Part shown: positions 1 through 8,492 of the stretch, one piece after another
Layout of the letters: each line of letters begins with the position of its first letter
Numbering within the stretch: position 1 is the stretch's first letter
Translations under genes and position numbers: made by a program
Assembly (NCBI RefSeq): GCF_001425265.1
Contig: NZ_LMEC01000001.1
Coordinates: 266,035 to 330,034, forward strand
Direction of reading: 5' to 3'
DNA from: Massilia sp. Root418
Lineage (GTDB): Bacteria; Pseudomonadota; Gammaproteobacteria; Burkholderiales; Burkholderiaceae_D
DNA: 64,000 bases
The notes under the pieces: model-generated
Told to the model about the DNA's origin: nothing
Seen by the model: only the letters and a program-made list of their open reading frames with translations
Database searches by the model: none

Positions 1-38
1 TTTGCGGAGTATACCGCAAGAGGTACAAGAGCAAAAAC

Positions 39-2204
39 ATGACAAAGAAGAAAGACATTGAATTTCTCCGTGTAACACACTTGCGCGGACCTAATATCTG
101 GACCTACCGCCCGGTGATCGAGGCCTGGCTGGATATTGGCGAGCTCGAAAATTTCCCCTCTGACAAAATCCCCGGCCTGTACGAACGCCTCACCGCCGTG
201 CTGCCGCACCTGGTGGAGCACCGCTGCGGTGTGGGCGAGCGCGGCGGATTCAACGAACGCCTGCGCGACGGCACTTATGCCGGCCACATCCTCGAACACG
301 TGGTGCTGGAACTGCAGAACCTGGCCGGCATGCGCACCGGCTTCGGCAAGACGCGCCAGACTTCCGAGGACGGCGTGATCTACAAGATGGCTTTCCGCAC
401 CCGCCAGGAACAGGTGGGGCGCGCCGCGCTCGCCGCCGGCCGCGAACTGCTGATGGCCGCCATCGAAGACCGTCCGTACGACCTGGCAGCCACCGTGGCC
501 GAGCTGACCGACATGGTCGAGTCGCTGTGCCTGGGCCCGAGCACGGCCAACATCGTTGATGCCGCCACCGACCGCAAGATCCCCTCGATCCGCCTGACCG
601 ACGGCAACCTGGTACAACTGGGCCACGGCTCGCGCCAGCGCCGCATCTGGACCGCCGAGACCGACGCCACCAGCGCGATTGCCGAAGGCATCGCCAGCGA
701 CAAGGATCTGACCAAGAGCCTGCTGGCCTCGGCCGGCGTGCCGGTGCCGGAAGGCGAATTGGTGCGCAGCGCCGAGGAAGCCTGGGAAGCGGCCGAGGAC
801 ATCGGCCTGCCGGTGGTGGTGAAGCCCTACGACGGCAACCACGGCCGCGGCGTAACCCTGAACCTGACCACCCGCGAAGACGTGACGGCCGCCTACGAGC
901 TGGCCGCGCGCAAGGGCGGCAGCAAGAGCGTGATCGTGGAGCGTTTCATCGCCGGCGACGAACACCGCCTGCTGGTGGTGGGCAAGAAGCTGATCGCGGC
1001 CGCCAAGGGCGAGTCGCTGTGGGTAACCGGCGACGGCCAGCATACCATCAAGCAGCTGTGCGACATGCACATCAATATCGACCCGCGCCGCGGCGAGACG
1101 GAAGATTCGCCGCTGGGCCTGATCAAGCCGCACGAGTCGGCCGAGATCATCCTCGAACTCAAGCGCCAGAACATGACGCACGAATCGGTGCCGGCCGCCG
1201 GCCACAAGGTGCTGATCCAGCCGAACGGCAACGTGGCGGTGGACGTGACCGACCTGGTGCACCCGGACATCGCCGAGATGGCCACTCTGGCTGCGCGCGT
1301 GATCGGCCTGGACATCGCCGGCATCGACCTGGTGACGCAGGATATTTCCCGTCCGCTGGAAGCGCAGGGTGGCGCCATCATCGAAGTGAACGCCAGCCCG
1401 GGCTTGCTGGCGCACCTGAAGCCGGCCGAAGGCGGCCAGCCGCGTCCGGTGGGCGCGGCCATTGTCGACCAGCTGTTTGCAGCGGACGACACCGGCCGCA
1501 TCCCGGTGGTGGGCGTGGCCGGCGAGCGGCACAGCGTGCTGATCGCCAACCTGACCGCCTGGCTGCTGGAAGTGAGCGGCAAGTCGGTGGGCCTGAGCTG
1601 CGAGGAAGGCATTTACCTGAACGGGCGCAAGGTGCCGCGCGGGCCGCTGTCGGCTTGGGAGTCGGGCCAGCGCCTGCTGCTCAACCGTAATGTGGAGGCG
1701 GCCGTGTTCCACAATGGCAGCCGCATGATCCTCACCGAAGGCCTGGCCTACGACAAGTGCTCGGTTGGCATTGTCACCGACGTCGGCGGGCACGGCGAAC
1801 TGTCGGAGTTCTACATTTCCGACGAAGATGATATGTACGGCGTGCTGCGCACCCAGGTCGACGTGGTGTTGCCGGACGGCGCCGCGGTGCTGAACGCGGC
1901 CGAGCCGCAAGTTGTGGAAATGGCCGAGCTGTGCGACGGCGCCGTGATCTTCTACGGCCTGGACGAGCAGTTGCCCGCCATCGTGGAGCACCGCCAGGAC
2001 GGCGAGCGCGCCGTGTTCCTGCGCGCCGGCGGCTTCGTGCTGGCGGCCGGTGCCAACGACGTGGCGATGCTGCCCCTGTCGTGCATGCCGGCCAGCCAGA
2101 AGGGCAACGAGGAAGCCGTGCTGGCGGCAATTGCCGCCGGCTGGGCGCTGGGCCTGGAACCCGGCCTGATCGCCGCCGCGCTGCGCACCTTCAAGGCCAA
2201 CTAA
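39..2204 (+). CDS. cphA': Cyanophycin synthetase-like protein CphA' (no second-site P-loop)
   Basis: This 721-residue protein is a paralogue of the next gene. It has an N-terminal domain (about 1-165), an ATP-grasp domain (about 166-480, with VVVKPYDGNHGRGVT and EVNASPGL) and a Mur-ligase-like domain. Where the neighbour has GTNGKTT, this protein reads GVAGERHSV at about residues 492-500, so the nucleotide-binding P-loop of the Mur-like domain is gone. It also ends about 135 residues earlier. The frame is open throughout, so this is divergence and not a frameshift. Tandem cphA'-cphA pairs are known in betaproteobacteria, and cyanobacterial CphA2 enzymes that lost the same site polymerise beta-Asp-Arg dipeptides. 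A similar role, or a helper role for CphA, is inferred. Only 49 bases separate it from cphA, suggesting one operon. No cyanophycinase gene is in the window. Confidence 0.85.
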   Translation: MTKKKDIEFLRVTHLRGPNIWTYRPVIEAWLDIGELENFPSDKIPGLYERLTAVLPHLVEHRCGVGERGGFNERLRDGTYAGHILEHVVLELQNLAGMRTGFGKTRQTSEDGVIYKMAFRTRQEQVGRAALAAGRELLMAAIEDRPYDLAATVAELTDMVESLCLGPSTANIVDAATDRKIPSIRLTDGNLVQLGHGSRQRRIWTAETDATSAIAEGIASDKDLTKSLLASAGVPVPEGELVRSAEEAWEAAEDIGLPVVVKPYDGNHGRGVTLNLTTREDVTAAYELAARKGGSKSVIVERFIAGDEHRLLVVGKKLIAAAKGESLWVTGDGQHTIKQLCDMHINIDPRRGETEDSPLGLIKPHESAEIILELKRQNMTHESVPAAGHKVLIQPNGNVAVDVTDLVHPDIAEMATLAARVIGLDIAGIDLVTQDISRPLEAQGGAIIEVNASPGLLAHLKPAEGGQPRPVGAAIVDQLFAADDTGRIPVVGVAGERHSVLIANLTAWLLEVSGKSVGLSCEEGIYLNGRKVPRGPLSAWESGQRLLLNRNVEAAVFHNGSRMILTEGLAYDKCSVGIVTDVGGHGELSEFYISDEDDMYGVLRTQVDVVLPDGAAVLNAAEPQVVEMAELCDGAVIFYGLDEQLPAIVEHRQDGERAVFLRAGGFVLAAGANDVAMLPLSCMPASQKGNEEAVLAAIAAGWALGLEPGLIAAALRTFKAN

Positions 2205-2253
2205 CACACGTAGATCACGCAGATCACCCAGTTCACCATACAGGACACAGGTA

Positions 2254-4824
2254 ATGGAAGTTATTCGCATCCGCGCGCTGCGCGGCCCCAATCTTTGGAG
2301 TCACCACACGGCGGTCGAAGCCATCGTCAAATGCACGCCTGACGAAGAAAACATCGACAAGCTGCCCGGCTTCGAAGTGCGCCTGCGCGCGCGCTTCCCG
2401 GGTATTGCCGCGCTGCAGCCGATCGGCCACGACGACGCGATTCCGATGGCGCATGTGCTGGAGCTGGCCGCGCTGGCCCTGCAGGCCGAAGCGGGCTGCC
2501 CGGTCACCTTCAGCCGCACCACGGCGACGCTGGAAACCGGCATCTACCAGATGGTGGTGGAATACACCGAAGAAGAAGTGGGCCGCCTGGCCGTGGAACT
2601 GGCCGAGCAGCTGCTGCAGGCCGCGCTGGACGACCAGCCCTTCGACCTGCAGGGCGCGCTGGCGCAGCTGCACGACCTGGACGAGGACGTGCGCCTGGGC
2701 CCGAGCACCGGCGCCATCGTGCAGGCCGCCGTGGTTCGCAACATCCCGTTCAAGCGCATGACCAAAGGCTCGATGGTGATGTTCGGCTGGGGTTCGCGCC
2801 AGCGCCGCATCCAGGCCGCTGAAATGGACTCCACCGGCGCCATCGCCGAGACCATCGCGCAGGACAAGGAACTGACCAAGAAGCTGCTGGACGCGGCCGG
2901 CGTGCCGGTGCCGCACGGCCGCGCGGCGGTGGACGAGGAAGACGCCTGGAAGGCTGCCAACGAAGTGGGCCTGCCGGTGGTGATCAAACCGAAGGACGGC
3001 AACCAGGGCAAGGGTGTGACGGTTAATATCACCACCCGCGAACAGGTGTTCAAGGCCTTCGCCGCCGCGCGCGAATTCCGCGAAGACATCCTGGTCGAGC
3101 GCTTCCTGCCGGGCCACGATTTCCGCCTGCTGGTGATCGGCAATAAACTGATCGCCGCCGCGCGCCGCGACCCGCCGCACGTGGTGGGCGACGGCGTGCA
3201 TTCGGTGCGCGAACTGGTGGACCTGGTGAACGCCGATCCGCGCCGCGGCTCCGGCCACGCCACCTCGCTGACCAAGATCCGTTTCGACGACATCGCCCTG
3301 GCGCGCCTGGCGCTGCAAGGCTACGAAGCCGACTCCGTGCCGCCTAAAGGCCAGCGCGTCACACTGCGCAACAACGCCAACCTGTCGACCGGCGGCAGCG
3401 CCACCGACGTGACCGACGACGTGCACCCGGAGGTGGCGGCGCGCGCGGTGGAAGCGGCGCAGATGATCGGCCTCGACATCTGCGGCGTGGACGTGGTGTG
3501 CGACAGCGTGCTGCAGCCGATCGAGGCGCAAGGCGGCGGCGTGGTGGAAGTGAACGCCGCGCCGGGCCTGCGCATGCATTTGACGCCTTCCTACGGCAAG
3601 GGCCGTCCGGTGGGCGAAGCCATCATCTCGGCCATGTTCCCCGAGGGCGACGACGGCCGCATTCCCGTGGTGGCGGTGACCGGCACCAACGGCAAGACCA
3701 CCACGGTGCGCCTGATCGCGCACCTGATGGCTTCCAGCGGCCTGCGCGTGGGCATGACCAATACCGATGGCGTCTACATCAACGGCCGCCGCACCGACAG
3801 CGGCGACTGCTCCGGCCCGCGCAGCGCGCGCAACGTGCTGCAGCATCCGGACGTGGACGCGGCCGTGTTTGAAACCGCGCGCGGCGGCGTGCTGCGCGAG
3901 GGCCTGGCCTTCGACCGCTGCAAAGTGGCCGTGGTGACCAACATCGGCGCCGGCGACCACCTGGGCCTGAACTACATCACCACCGTGGAAGACCTGGCGG
4001 TGCTCAAGCGCGTCATCGTGCAAAACGTGGACAAGAACGGCGTGGCCGTGCTGAACGCCATCGATCCTATCGTTGCGGGCATGGCGGCGTCGTGCAAGGG
4101 CAAGGTCACCTTCTTCGGCGCGGACCGCGAGCATCCGGTCATCGCCACCCACCTGGCGCAGGGCCGCCGCACCGTCTACATCGAAGACGGCCAACTGATC
4201 GCCGCCGAAGGCAAGCACGCCGAAGCGGTGGCGCTGTCCGAAGTGCCGATCACGCGCAACGGCGCCATCGGCTTCCAGGTGGAGAACGTGATGGCCGCCG
4301 TGGCGGCGGCATGGGGCGCCGGCATCGGCTGGGAGGCCATCCGCAAGGGCCTGGCCACCTTCGCCAACGACAGCGACAACGCGCCGGGCCGCTTCAATAT
4401 GTTCACCTACAACGGCGCCACCGTGATCGCTGACTACGGCCACAACCCGGACGCCATGCTGGCGCTGGTGCAGGCGGTGGACGCGCTGCCTGCCAAGCGC
4501 CGTTCGGTGGTGATCTCCGGCGCCGGCGACCGGCGCGACGAAGACATCCGCCAGCAGACCGAAATCCTGGGCAAGGCCTTCGACGACGTCCTGCTGTACC
4601 AGGACCAGTGCCAGCGCGGCCGCGCCGACGGCGAAGTGGTGGCGCTGCTGCGCCAGGGCCTGACGGACGCGCCGCGCACCAGCCACGTCGACGAAATCAA
4701 CGGCGAGTTCATCGCCATCGACAAGGCGCTGGCCCGCCTGCAGCCGGGCGACCTGTGCCTGGTGCTGGTGGACCAGGTGGAAGAATCGCTGGCGCACATC
4801 GCCAAGCGCGTAGCCGAAGCGTAA
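2254..4824 (+). CDS. cphA: Cyanophycin synthetase CphA
   Basis: The enzyme polymerises aspartate and arginine into the storage polymer cyanophycin without ribosomes, using two ATP-dependent sites. At 856 residues it has the full family length. It has an N domain (about 1-160), an ATP-grasp domain (about 165-470, with VVIKPKDGNQGKGVTV and VVEVNAAPGL) and a Mur-ligase-like domain starting with an intact P-loop, GTNGKTT, at residues 477-483. Later motifs include ADYGHNPDA and SGAGDRRDEDI, typical of the family. It follows cphA' and is followed by a clear hairpin terminator and a REP-like repeat, so the pair probably forms a closed two-gene operon. The product accumulates as cytoplasmic granules. 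Identification is firm. Confidence 0.95.
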   Translation: MEVIRIRALRGPNLWSHHTAVEAIVKCTPDEENIDKLPGFEVRLRARFPGIAALQPIGHDDAIPMAHVLELAALALQAEAGCPVTFSRTTATLETGIYQMVVEYTEEEVGRLAVELAEQLLQAALDDQPFDLQGALAQLHDLDEDVRLGPSTGAIVQAAVVRNIPFKRMTKGSMVMFGWGSRQRRIQAAEMDSTGAIAETIAQDKELTKKLLDAAGVPVPHGRAAVDEEDAWKAANEVGLPVVIKPKDGNQGKGVTVNITTREQVFKAFAAAREFREDILVERFLPGHDFRLLVIGNKLIAAARRDPPHVVGDGVHSVRELVDLVNADPRRGSGHATSLTKIRFDDIALARLALQGYEADSVPPKGQRVTLRNNANLSTGGSATDVTDDVHPEVAARAVEAAQMIGLDICGVDVVCDSVLQPIEAQGGGVVEVNAAPGLRMHLTPSYGKGRPVGEAIISAMFPEGDDGRIPVVAVTGTNGKTTTVRLIAHLMASSGLRVGMTNTDGVYINGRRTDSGDCSGPRSARNVLQHPDVDAAVFETARGGVLREGLAFDRCKVAVVTNIGAGDHLGLNYITTVEDLAVLKRVIVQNVDKNGVAVLNAIDPIVAGMAASCKGKVTFFGADREHPVIATHLAQGRRTVYIEDGQLIAAEGKHAEAVALSEVPITRNGAIGFQVENVMAAVAAAWGAGIGWEAIRKGLATFANDSDNAPGRFNMFTYNGATVIADYGHNPDAMLALVQAVDALPAKRRSVVISGAGDRRDEDIRQQTEILGKAFDDVLLYQDQCQRGRADGEVVALLRQGLTDAPRTSHVDEINGEFIAIDKALARLQPGDLCLVLVDQVEESLAHIAKRVAEA

Positions 4825-4835
4825 AGACAGCCGCA

Positions 4836-4870
4836 CAAAAAAAAGACCCGCCGCGTGCGGGTCTAATCTT
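4836..4870 (+). terminator. Intrinsic terminator of cphA
   Basis: AGACCCGC (4844-4851) pairs perfectly with GCGGGTCT (4857-4864) across a 5-base loop. An eight-A run precedes the stem, which would serve as a U-tract for transcription from the other strand. The downstream tail is only moderately T-rich. Confidence 0.75.
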
Positions 4871-4884
4871 ATCTGCCCGGTGCC

Positions 4885-4920
4885 GTAGGGCGGGTTAGCA
4901 GCGAAGCTGCGTAACCCGCC
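4885..4920 (+). repeat. REP-like palindrome, copy 1
   Basis: GTAGGGCGGGTTA leads into a hairpin: GGCGGGTTA (4889-4897) and TAACCCGCC (4912-4920) form the outer arms, and GCAGC (4898-4902) with GCTGC (4906-4910) forms the inner stem around a GAA loop. The same outer arms with different inner stems recur near 40364, 40428, 42041 and 51727. It lies between the cphA terminator and the next gene. Confidence 0.85.
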
Positions 4921-4949
4921 GGAGCCGCCGGAGCCCCCAAAGGACCACG

Positions 4950-5318
4950 ATGGACGCTGACCAGCTGAAAACCCACTGTGCCCGGCTTCCCGGCGCCACT
5001 GCAACACTGCACGGCGCCCCGAGCAACATCCTGGTGTATGCGGTAGGAGGCAAGACCTTCGCCTACTTCAAGACCAGCGAGCCGGAGCGCTGGCGCTTCA
5101 GCTTGCGCGCCTCGCCCGACCGCTTCCTGGAATTGACCGGCGTACCCGGCGTGAAGCCCGCCCGGTACATGGGCCGTTTCCACTGGGTCACCATCGTCAA
5201 CGTGCAGCACTTCCCGCAGGACTATCTGGCCGAGCTAGTGCAATGGTCCTACGACAAGGCGCTGTCGGGCCTCAGCAAGCCCAAGCGGCTGGCGGCATTG
5301 GCTGCATTGGCCGCCTGA
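4950..5318 (+). CDS. MmcQ/YjbR family protein
   Basis: This small 122-residue protein has the MmcQ/YjbR pattern: an early GA(x)xxLHGAPSNILVYAV segment, a central GKTFAYFKTSEPERW, then PARYMGRFHWVTI and a C-terminal helix with YDKALSGL. Members have a CyaY-like fold and are annotated as DNA-binding, but their cellular role is not established. An AAAGGA sits just upstream of the ATG. The gene stands alone between a REP-like repeat and a hairpin-rich gap, and nothing nearby suggests a pathway. Confidence 0.75.
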   Translation: MDADQLKTHCARLPGATATLHGAPSNILVYAVGGKTFAYFKTSEPERWRFSLRASPDRFLELTGVPGVKPARYMGRFHWVTIVNVQHFPQDYLAELVQWSYDKALSGLSKPKRLAALAALAA

Positions 5319-5333
5319 TCGCGGGCTATATGT

Positions 5334-5390
5334 CCCATCTAACAGATGGGGCGCACAAAACCCCTTAAAGTCGAATCGTTCACACGATTC
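5334..5390 (+). promoter_or_regulatory. Two consecutive short hairpins upstream of the DUF4126-like gene
   Basis: CCCATCT (5334-5340) pairs with AGATGGG (5344-5350) around AAC. GAATCGT (5373-5379) pairs with ACGATTC (5384-5390) around TCAC. Both stems are perfect 7-mers. Neither is followed by a T-tract, so they look more like operator sites or a structured leader than terminators. The second stem ends 21 bases before the start codon at 5412. Confidence 0.4.
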
Positions 5391-5411
5391 CACTTGCATA
5401 GGGGTACAAAG

Positions 5412-5885
5412 ATGAAGATTCCCAGCCTGCTTTCCTCCGCCCTGATAGGCGCTGTCGCCAGCGCGCGGTCCATGACGCCCATGGCGACCATCGCGGCGGC
5501 GCGCCTGGCGCACCGGCGTACCAGCGGGGAGTTGCTGCTCCTGGACCGGCCGGTGGTCAAGGCCGGTGCGCTGGCGATGGGGCTCGGGGAGCTGGCCGGC
5601 GACAAGATGAAGACTGCCCCGGACCGGACGGTGTTCCTCGGGCTGCTGGCGCGCGTCATGAGCGCCGGGATTGCCGGCGCGGCACTGGCCCCGAAAGGCC
5701 GGGAGCGTGCCGGCGCCGCGGTGGCGGTTGCGACCGCCGTCCCGCTTGCTTACCTCACGCTGGCTGCGCGCAAGCAGGCCATGGCGCGCATCGGGCAAAC
5801 CCGCAGCGGATTGATTGAAGACGCGCTGATCGTGGCGGCCGGCGCTGCCATCGTGGCGCTGTCGACCAGGCCGCAGCAAGCGTAG
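5412..5885 (+). CDS. DUF4126-like membrane protein
   Basis: This hydrophobic 157-residue protein has about four membrane-compatible segments: near the N-terminus (SALIGAVASARSMTPMATIAA), around 75-95, around 100-118, and at the C-terminus (ALIVAAGAAIVALS). The ARSMTPMA segment and the GELAGDKMKTAPDRT loop resemble DUF4126 proteins, whose function is unknown. I chose the ATG at 5412 because an AGGGG lies about 9 bases upstream; a longer reading from 5346 would run through the hairpin leader. It converges on the LacI-type gene with only 23 bases between the stop codons. Confidence 0.6.
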   Translation: MKIPSLLSSALIGAVASARSMTPMATIAAARLAHRRTSGELLLLDRPVVKAGALAMGLGELAGDKMKTAPDRTVFLGLLARVMSAGIAGAALAPKGRERAGAAVAVATAVPLAYLTLAARKQAMARIGQTRSGLIEDALIVAAGAAIVALSTRPQQA

Positions 5886-5915
5886 CCGCTCAAGGCAGCC
5901 GGGAACAGCTACGCT
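5879..5915. terminator. Possible shared terminator between convergent genes
   Basis: AGCGTAGC (5879-5886) and GCTACGCT (5908-5915) are perfect 8-base arms spanning the gap between the convergent stop codons. The loop is long and there is no strong T-tract, so activity is uncertain. Confidence 0.35.
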
Positions 5916-7036
5916 GCCAGCTCCATGCTGCTGACCGGGGCGAGACGGGCGGTGGCGCCTTCGATGAACTCCGGCGCGAACACGCGCTTTTCAGCCACGC
6001 CGCCCGGGTCGTCGATCAGCTTGTGCAGCAGCTCGGCTGCTGCCGCAGCCATCTGCTGCATGGGGTGGCGCATGGTGGTCAAGTTGTAGCTGAGCCAGTT
6101 GGACGGTTCCACCGCATCGAAGCCGGCCACCGACAGCTGCGCCGGCACCGCCAGGCCCAGCTCGTGGCGCGCGCAATCCAGGCAGCCGATGGCCATCACG
6201 TCCGTGCCGCAGATGACGGCGTCCGGCGCGCGGCCGCCGTTGCGGGCGATAATTTCGCGCAGGCCCAGCTTGCCGCTGGCGTAATCGAAATGGCCACGCA
6301 CGATGATGGGCTCGGGCAAGCCCAGCTCCGCCAGGCGTTCGCAGGCGCCGCGCCGGCGCTCGGTGGCCACCGCGTTGTCCTGCGTGCCGTCGATGATGCC
6401 GAAGATGCGGTGTCCGGCAGCCGCCAGGCGCGAGGCCAGCGCGCGGCCTGCCTCGTACTGGTCGCAGGCCACGGTGTTGGCGGTCTGGCCGCGCAGGCTG
6501 CGGTTGAACACCAGCAGCGGTACGCGGCGGCGCGCGAATTCCGCCACCTGCGCGTCGCTCAGCGTGGCGGCGGCGATCACGCCATCCACCTGGTATTGCC
6601 AGACATCGTTCATCACCGCATCCAGCTCGCTCTCGCGCTGCAGCGTGAACAGCAGCACGCGCTTGCCGCGCCGCGTCACTTGCTTGCTCAGTTCGGACAG
6701 CGCTTCGGGATAATACAGGTTGGCGGCGTTGGAAATGATGACCGCCACCATATTACTGCGCCGCGTGATCAGGCTGCGCGCGGCGGCGTTCGGGATGTAT
6801 TCCAGGCCTTCGGCCGCTTTCATCACGCGCGCATAGGTAGTCTTGGACACGCTGGCGCCCGGCTTGAAGCAGCGCGACACGGCGGATTGCGACACGCCGG
6901 CCACCAGCGCCACATCATAGGACGTGACGCGCCGGTTATCGCGCTGGATGGCTGCCTTGTGCTCGGCAATATCGGGTGCCGGCTTCCTGGCGGGTTGGCG
7001 GGCTGATTTCAGTGCTGGCGCGTCTTTTGTTGTCAT
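5909..7036 (-). CDS. LacI family transcriptional regulator
   Basis: The 375-residue protein has an N-terminal helix-turn-helix of LacI type (about 38-90: TSYDVALVAGVSQSAVSRCF, then SKTTYARV and YIPNAAARSL). A periplasmic-binding-protein-like sensor domain follows (about 95-350, with VDGVIAAATLSD, ICGTDVMAIG and LSVAGFDAVEP). It has an unusual N-terminal extension of about 35 basic residues before the DNA-binding domain. Family members bind a sugar or nucleotide and repress catabolic genes. No sugar transporter or catabolic operon lies next to it, so the ligand and targets cannot be inferred. A palindrome at 7062-7095 upstream of its start suggests autoregulation. Confidence 0.9.
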   Translation of the reverse strand: MTTKDAPALKSARQPARKPAPDIAEHKAAIQRDNRRVTSYDVALVAGVSQSAVSRCFKPGASVSKTTYARVMKAAEGLEYIPNAAARSLITRRSNMVAVIISNAANLYYPEALSELSKQVTRRGKRVLLFTLQRESELDAVMNDVWQYQVDGVIAAATLSDAQVAEFARRRVPLLVFNRSLRGQTANTVACDQYEAGRALASRLAAAGHRIFGIIDGTQDNAVATERRRGACERLAELGLPEPIIVRGHFDYASGKLGLREIIARNGGRAPDAVICGTDVMAIGCLDCARHELGLAVPAQLSVAGFDAVEPSNWLSYNLTTMRHPMQQMAAAAAELLHKLIDDPGGVAEKRVFAPEFIEGATARLAPVSSMELAA

Positions 7037-7061
7037 CGTGTCGTAAGGCCAGACGTTGCAT

Positions 7062-7095
7062 GATTATAGTTGTTACCTCAGAATAACTTATAATC
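7062..7095. promoter_or_regulatory. Candidate autoregulatory operator and -10 of the LacI-type gene
   Basis: GATTATA (7062-7068) and TATAATC (7089-7095) are inverted 7-base arms. The similarity continues inward if one base is skipped (GTT/AAC). Each arm contains a TATAAT-like hexamer, one per strand. The minus-strand hexamer (7068-7063) lies 27 bases upstream of the regulator's ATG at 7036, so bound protein would cover its own promoter. No convincing -35 was seen. Confidence 0.45.
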
Positions 7096-7235
7096 TTACT
7101 CTGTGGCAATAGAGTGCCACGAATTGGCGCGCAAGTGTCGCTATTTCGGCGCACAGCGGCTGCCGGCGCGGGGACGTAGCCGGACACGGCGGTTTCTGGT
7201 AGACTACCGCCCCTTTAGCATACTGGAAGAGAGAC

Positions 7236-8492
7236 ATGGCCATTGCTTGCGGAGTCGATTTTGGCACGTCCAATTCCACGGTAGGCTGGGTGCGTCCCGG
7301 CCACCCCACCATGCTGGCCCTGGAGGACGGCAAGACCACCTTGCCCTCGGTGGTGTTCTATAACGCCGAGGACGAGGAAGTGACCTTCGGCCGCGCCGCG
7401 CTGGCCGAATACCTGGCCGGCTACGAAGGCCGCCTGATGCGTTCGCTGAAAAGCCTGCTGGGCACCAGCCTGATCGACGGCCAGACCGAAGTGGGCGGGC
7501 GCGCGCTGCCGTTCCGCATGCTGCTGGCCAACTTCATCGGCGAGCTCAAGAAGCGCGCCGAGCAGGCGTCCGGCCGCCCGTTCACCTCGGCCGTGTTTGG
7601 CCGCCCCGTCCACTTCATCGACGACAACGCCGCCAACGACCAGCTGGCCGAGGACACGCTGGCCGAGATCGCCCGCTCGGTCGGTTTCAAGGACATCGCC
7701 TTCCAGTTCGAACCGATCGCCGCCGCTTTCGACTACGAGTCGCAGATCGACCGCGAAGAGCTGGTGCTGATTGCCGACATCGGCGGCGGCACCTCGGACT
7801 TTTCGCTGGTGCGCCTGTCGCCCGAGCGCGCGAAGAAGGCTGAACGGCGCGACGACATCCTGGCCACCGGCGGCGTGCACATCGGCGGCACCGACTTCGA
7901 CAAATACCTGAGCCTGTCGGCCGTGATGCCGCTGCTGGGCTACGGCAGCCAGCTCAACAACAACAGCGAAGTGCCGTCCAGCTACTTCTTCAACCTGGCC
8001 ACCTGGCACACCATCAACCTGGCCTACACCAAGAAAATGTGGAGCCAGCTGTCCGAGCTGGTGCGCGACGCGCGCGAGCAGGACAAGCTGGGCCGCCTGC
8101 AACGCCTGATCGACGAGCGCGCCGGCCACTGGCTGGCCATGAAGGTGGAAGAGGGCAAGATCGCACTGTCCGGCGCGGAGCAGGTGGCGCTGGAGCTGGA
8201 GCGCCTGTCGCCGCCGGTCACGCTGGACTTGAGCCGCAGCGGTTTCGATGCCGCCATCGGCCACCTGGTCGGCTCGGTCGAGCTAACCGTGCAGAAGATG
8301 CTGGCGGACGCGGGCGTGAAGCCGGAGCAGGTCGACACGGTGTTCTTCACCGGCGGCTCCAGCGGCGTGCTGTCGCTGCGCGAGCGCATCGGCGCGGTGC
8401 TGCCGGCGGCGCGCAAGGTGGAAGGCGACCTGTTCGGCAGCATCGGCGCCGGCCTGGCGCTGGACGCGGTGCGCAAGTTCGGGGGCGCGTGA
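7236..8492 (+). CDS. Hsp70-family protein (YegD-like)
   Basis: This 418-residue protein has an Hsp70/actin-type ATPase core: phosphate 1 motif DFGTSNST near the N-terminus, phosphate 2 motif ADIGGGTSDFS at about 180-190, and an adenosine motif FFTGGSSGV near 370. It lacks the substrate-binding beta domain and lid of DnaK, so it resembles YegD, whose cellular role is poorly defined. The start is supported by GAAGAGAG 5 bases upstream. Its stop codon shares a base with the start of the exonuclease gene, implying translational coupling. It is most likely an atypical chaperone-like ATPase. Confidence 0.85.
   Translation: MAIACGVDFGTSNSTVGWVRPGHPTMLALEDGKTTLPSVVFYNAEDEEVTFGRAALAEYLAGYEGRLMRSLKSLLGTSLIDGQTEVGGRALPFRMLLANFIGELKKRAEQASGRPFTSAVFGRPVHFIDDNAANDQLAEDTLAEIARSVGFKDIAFQFEPIAAAFDYESQIDREELVLIADIGGGTSDFSLVRLSPERAKKAERRDDILATGGVHIGGTDFDKYLSLSAVMPLLGYGSQLNNNSEVPSSYFFNLATWHTINLAYTKKMWSQLSELVRDAREQDKLGRLQRLIDERAGHWLAMKVEEGKIALSGAEQVALELERLSPPVTLDLSRSGFDAAIGHLVGSVELTVQKMLADAGVKPEQVDTVFFTGGSSGVLSLRERIGAVLPAARKVEGDLFGSIGAGLALDAVRKFGGA

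Noticed and set aside
1520..1540. Possible frameshift destroying the P-loop in CphA'
   Set aside because: The reading frame is continuous and the flanking homology to CphA is kept in the same frame, so the change is by substitution.
2233..5007. A 924-codon open frame antisense to cphA
   Set aside because: High-GC genes often leave open shadow frames. The translation is rich in His, Arg, Gln and Val with no domain, and the plus strand encodes a clear enzyme.
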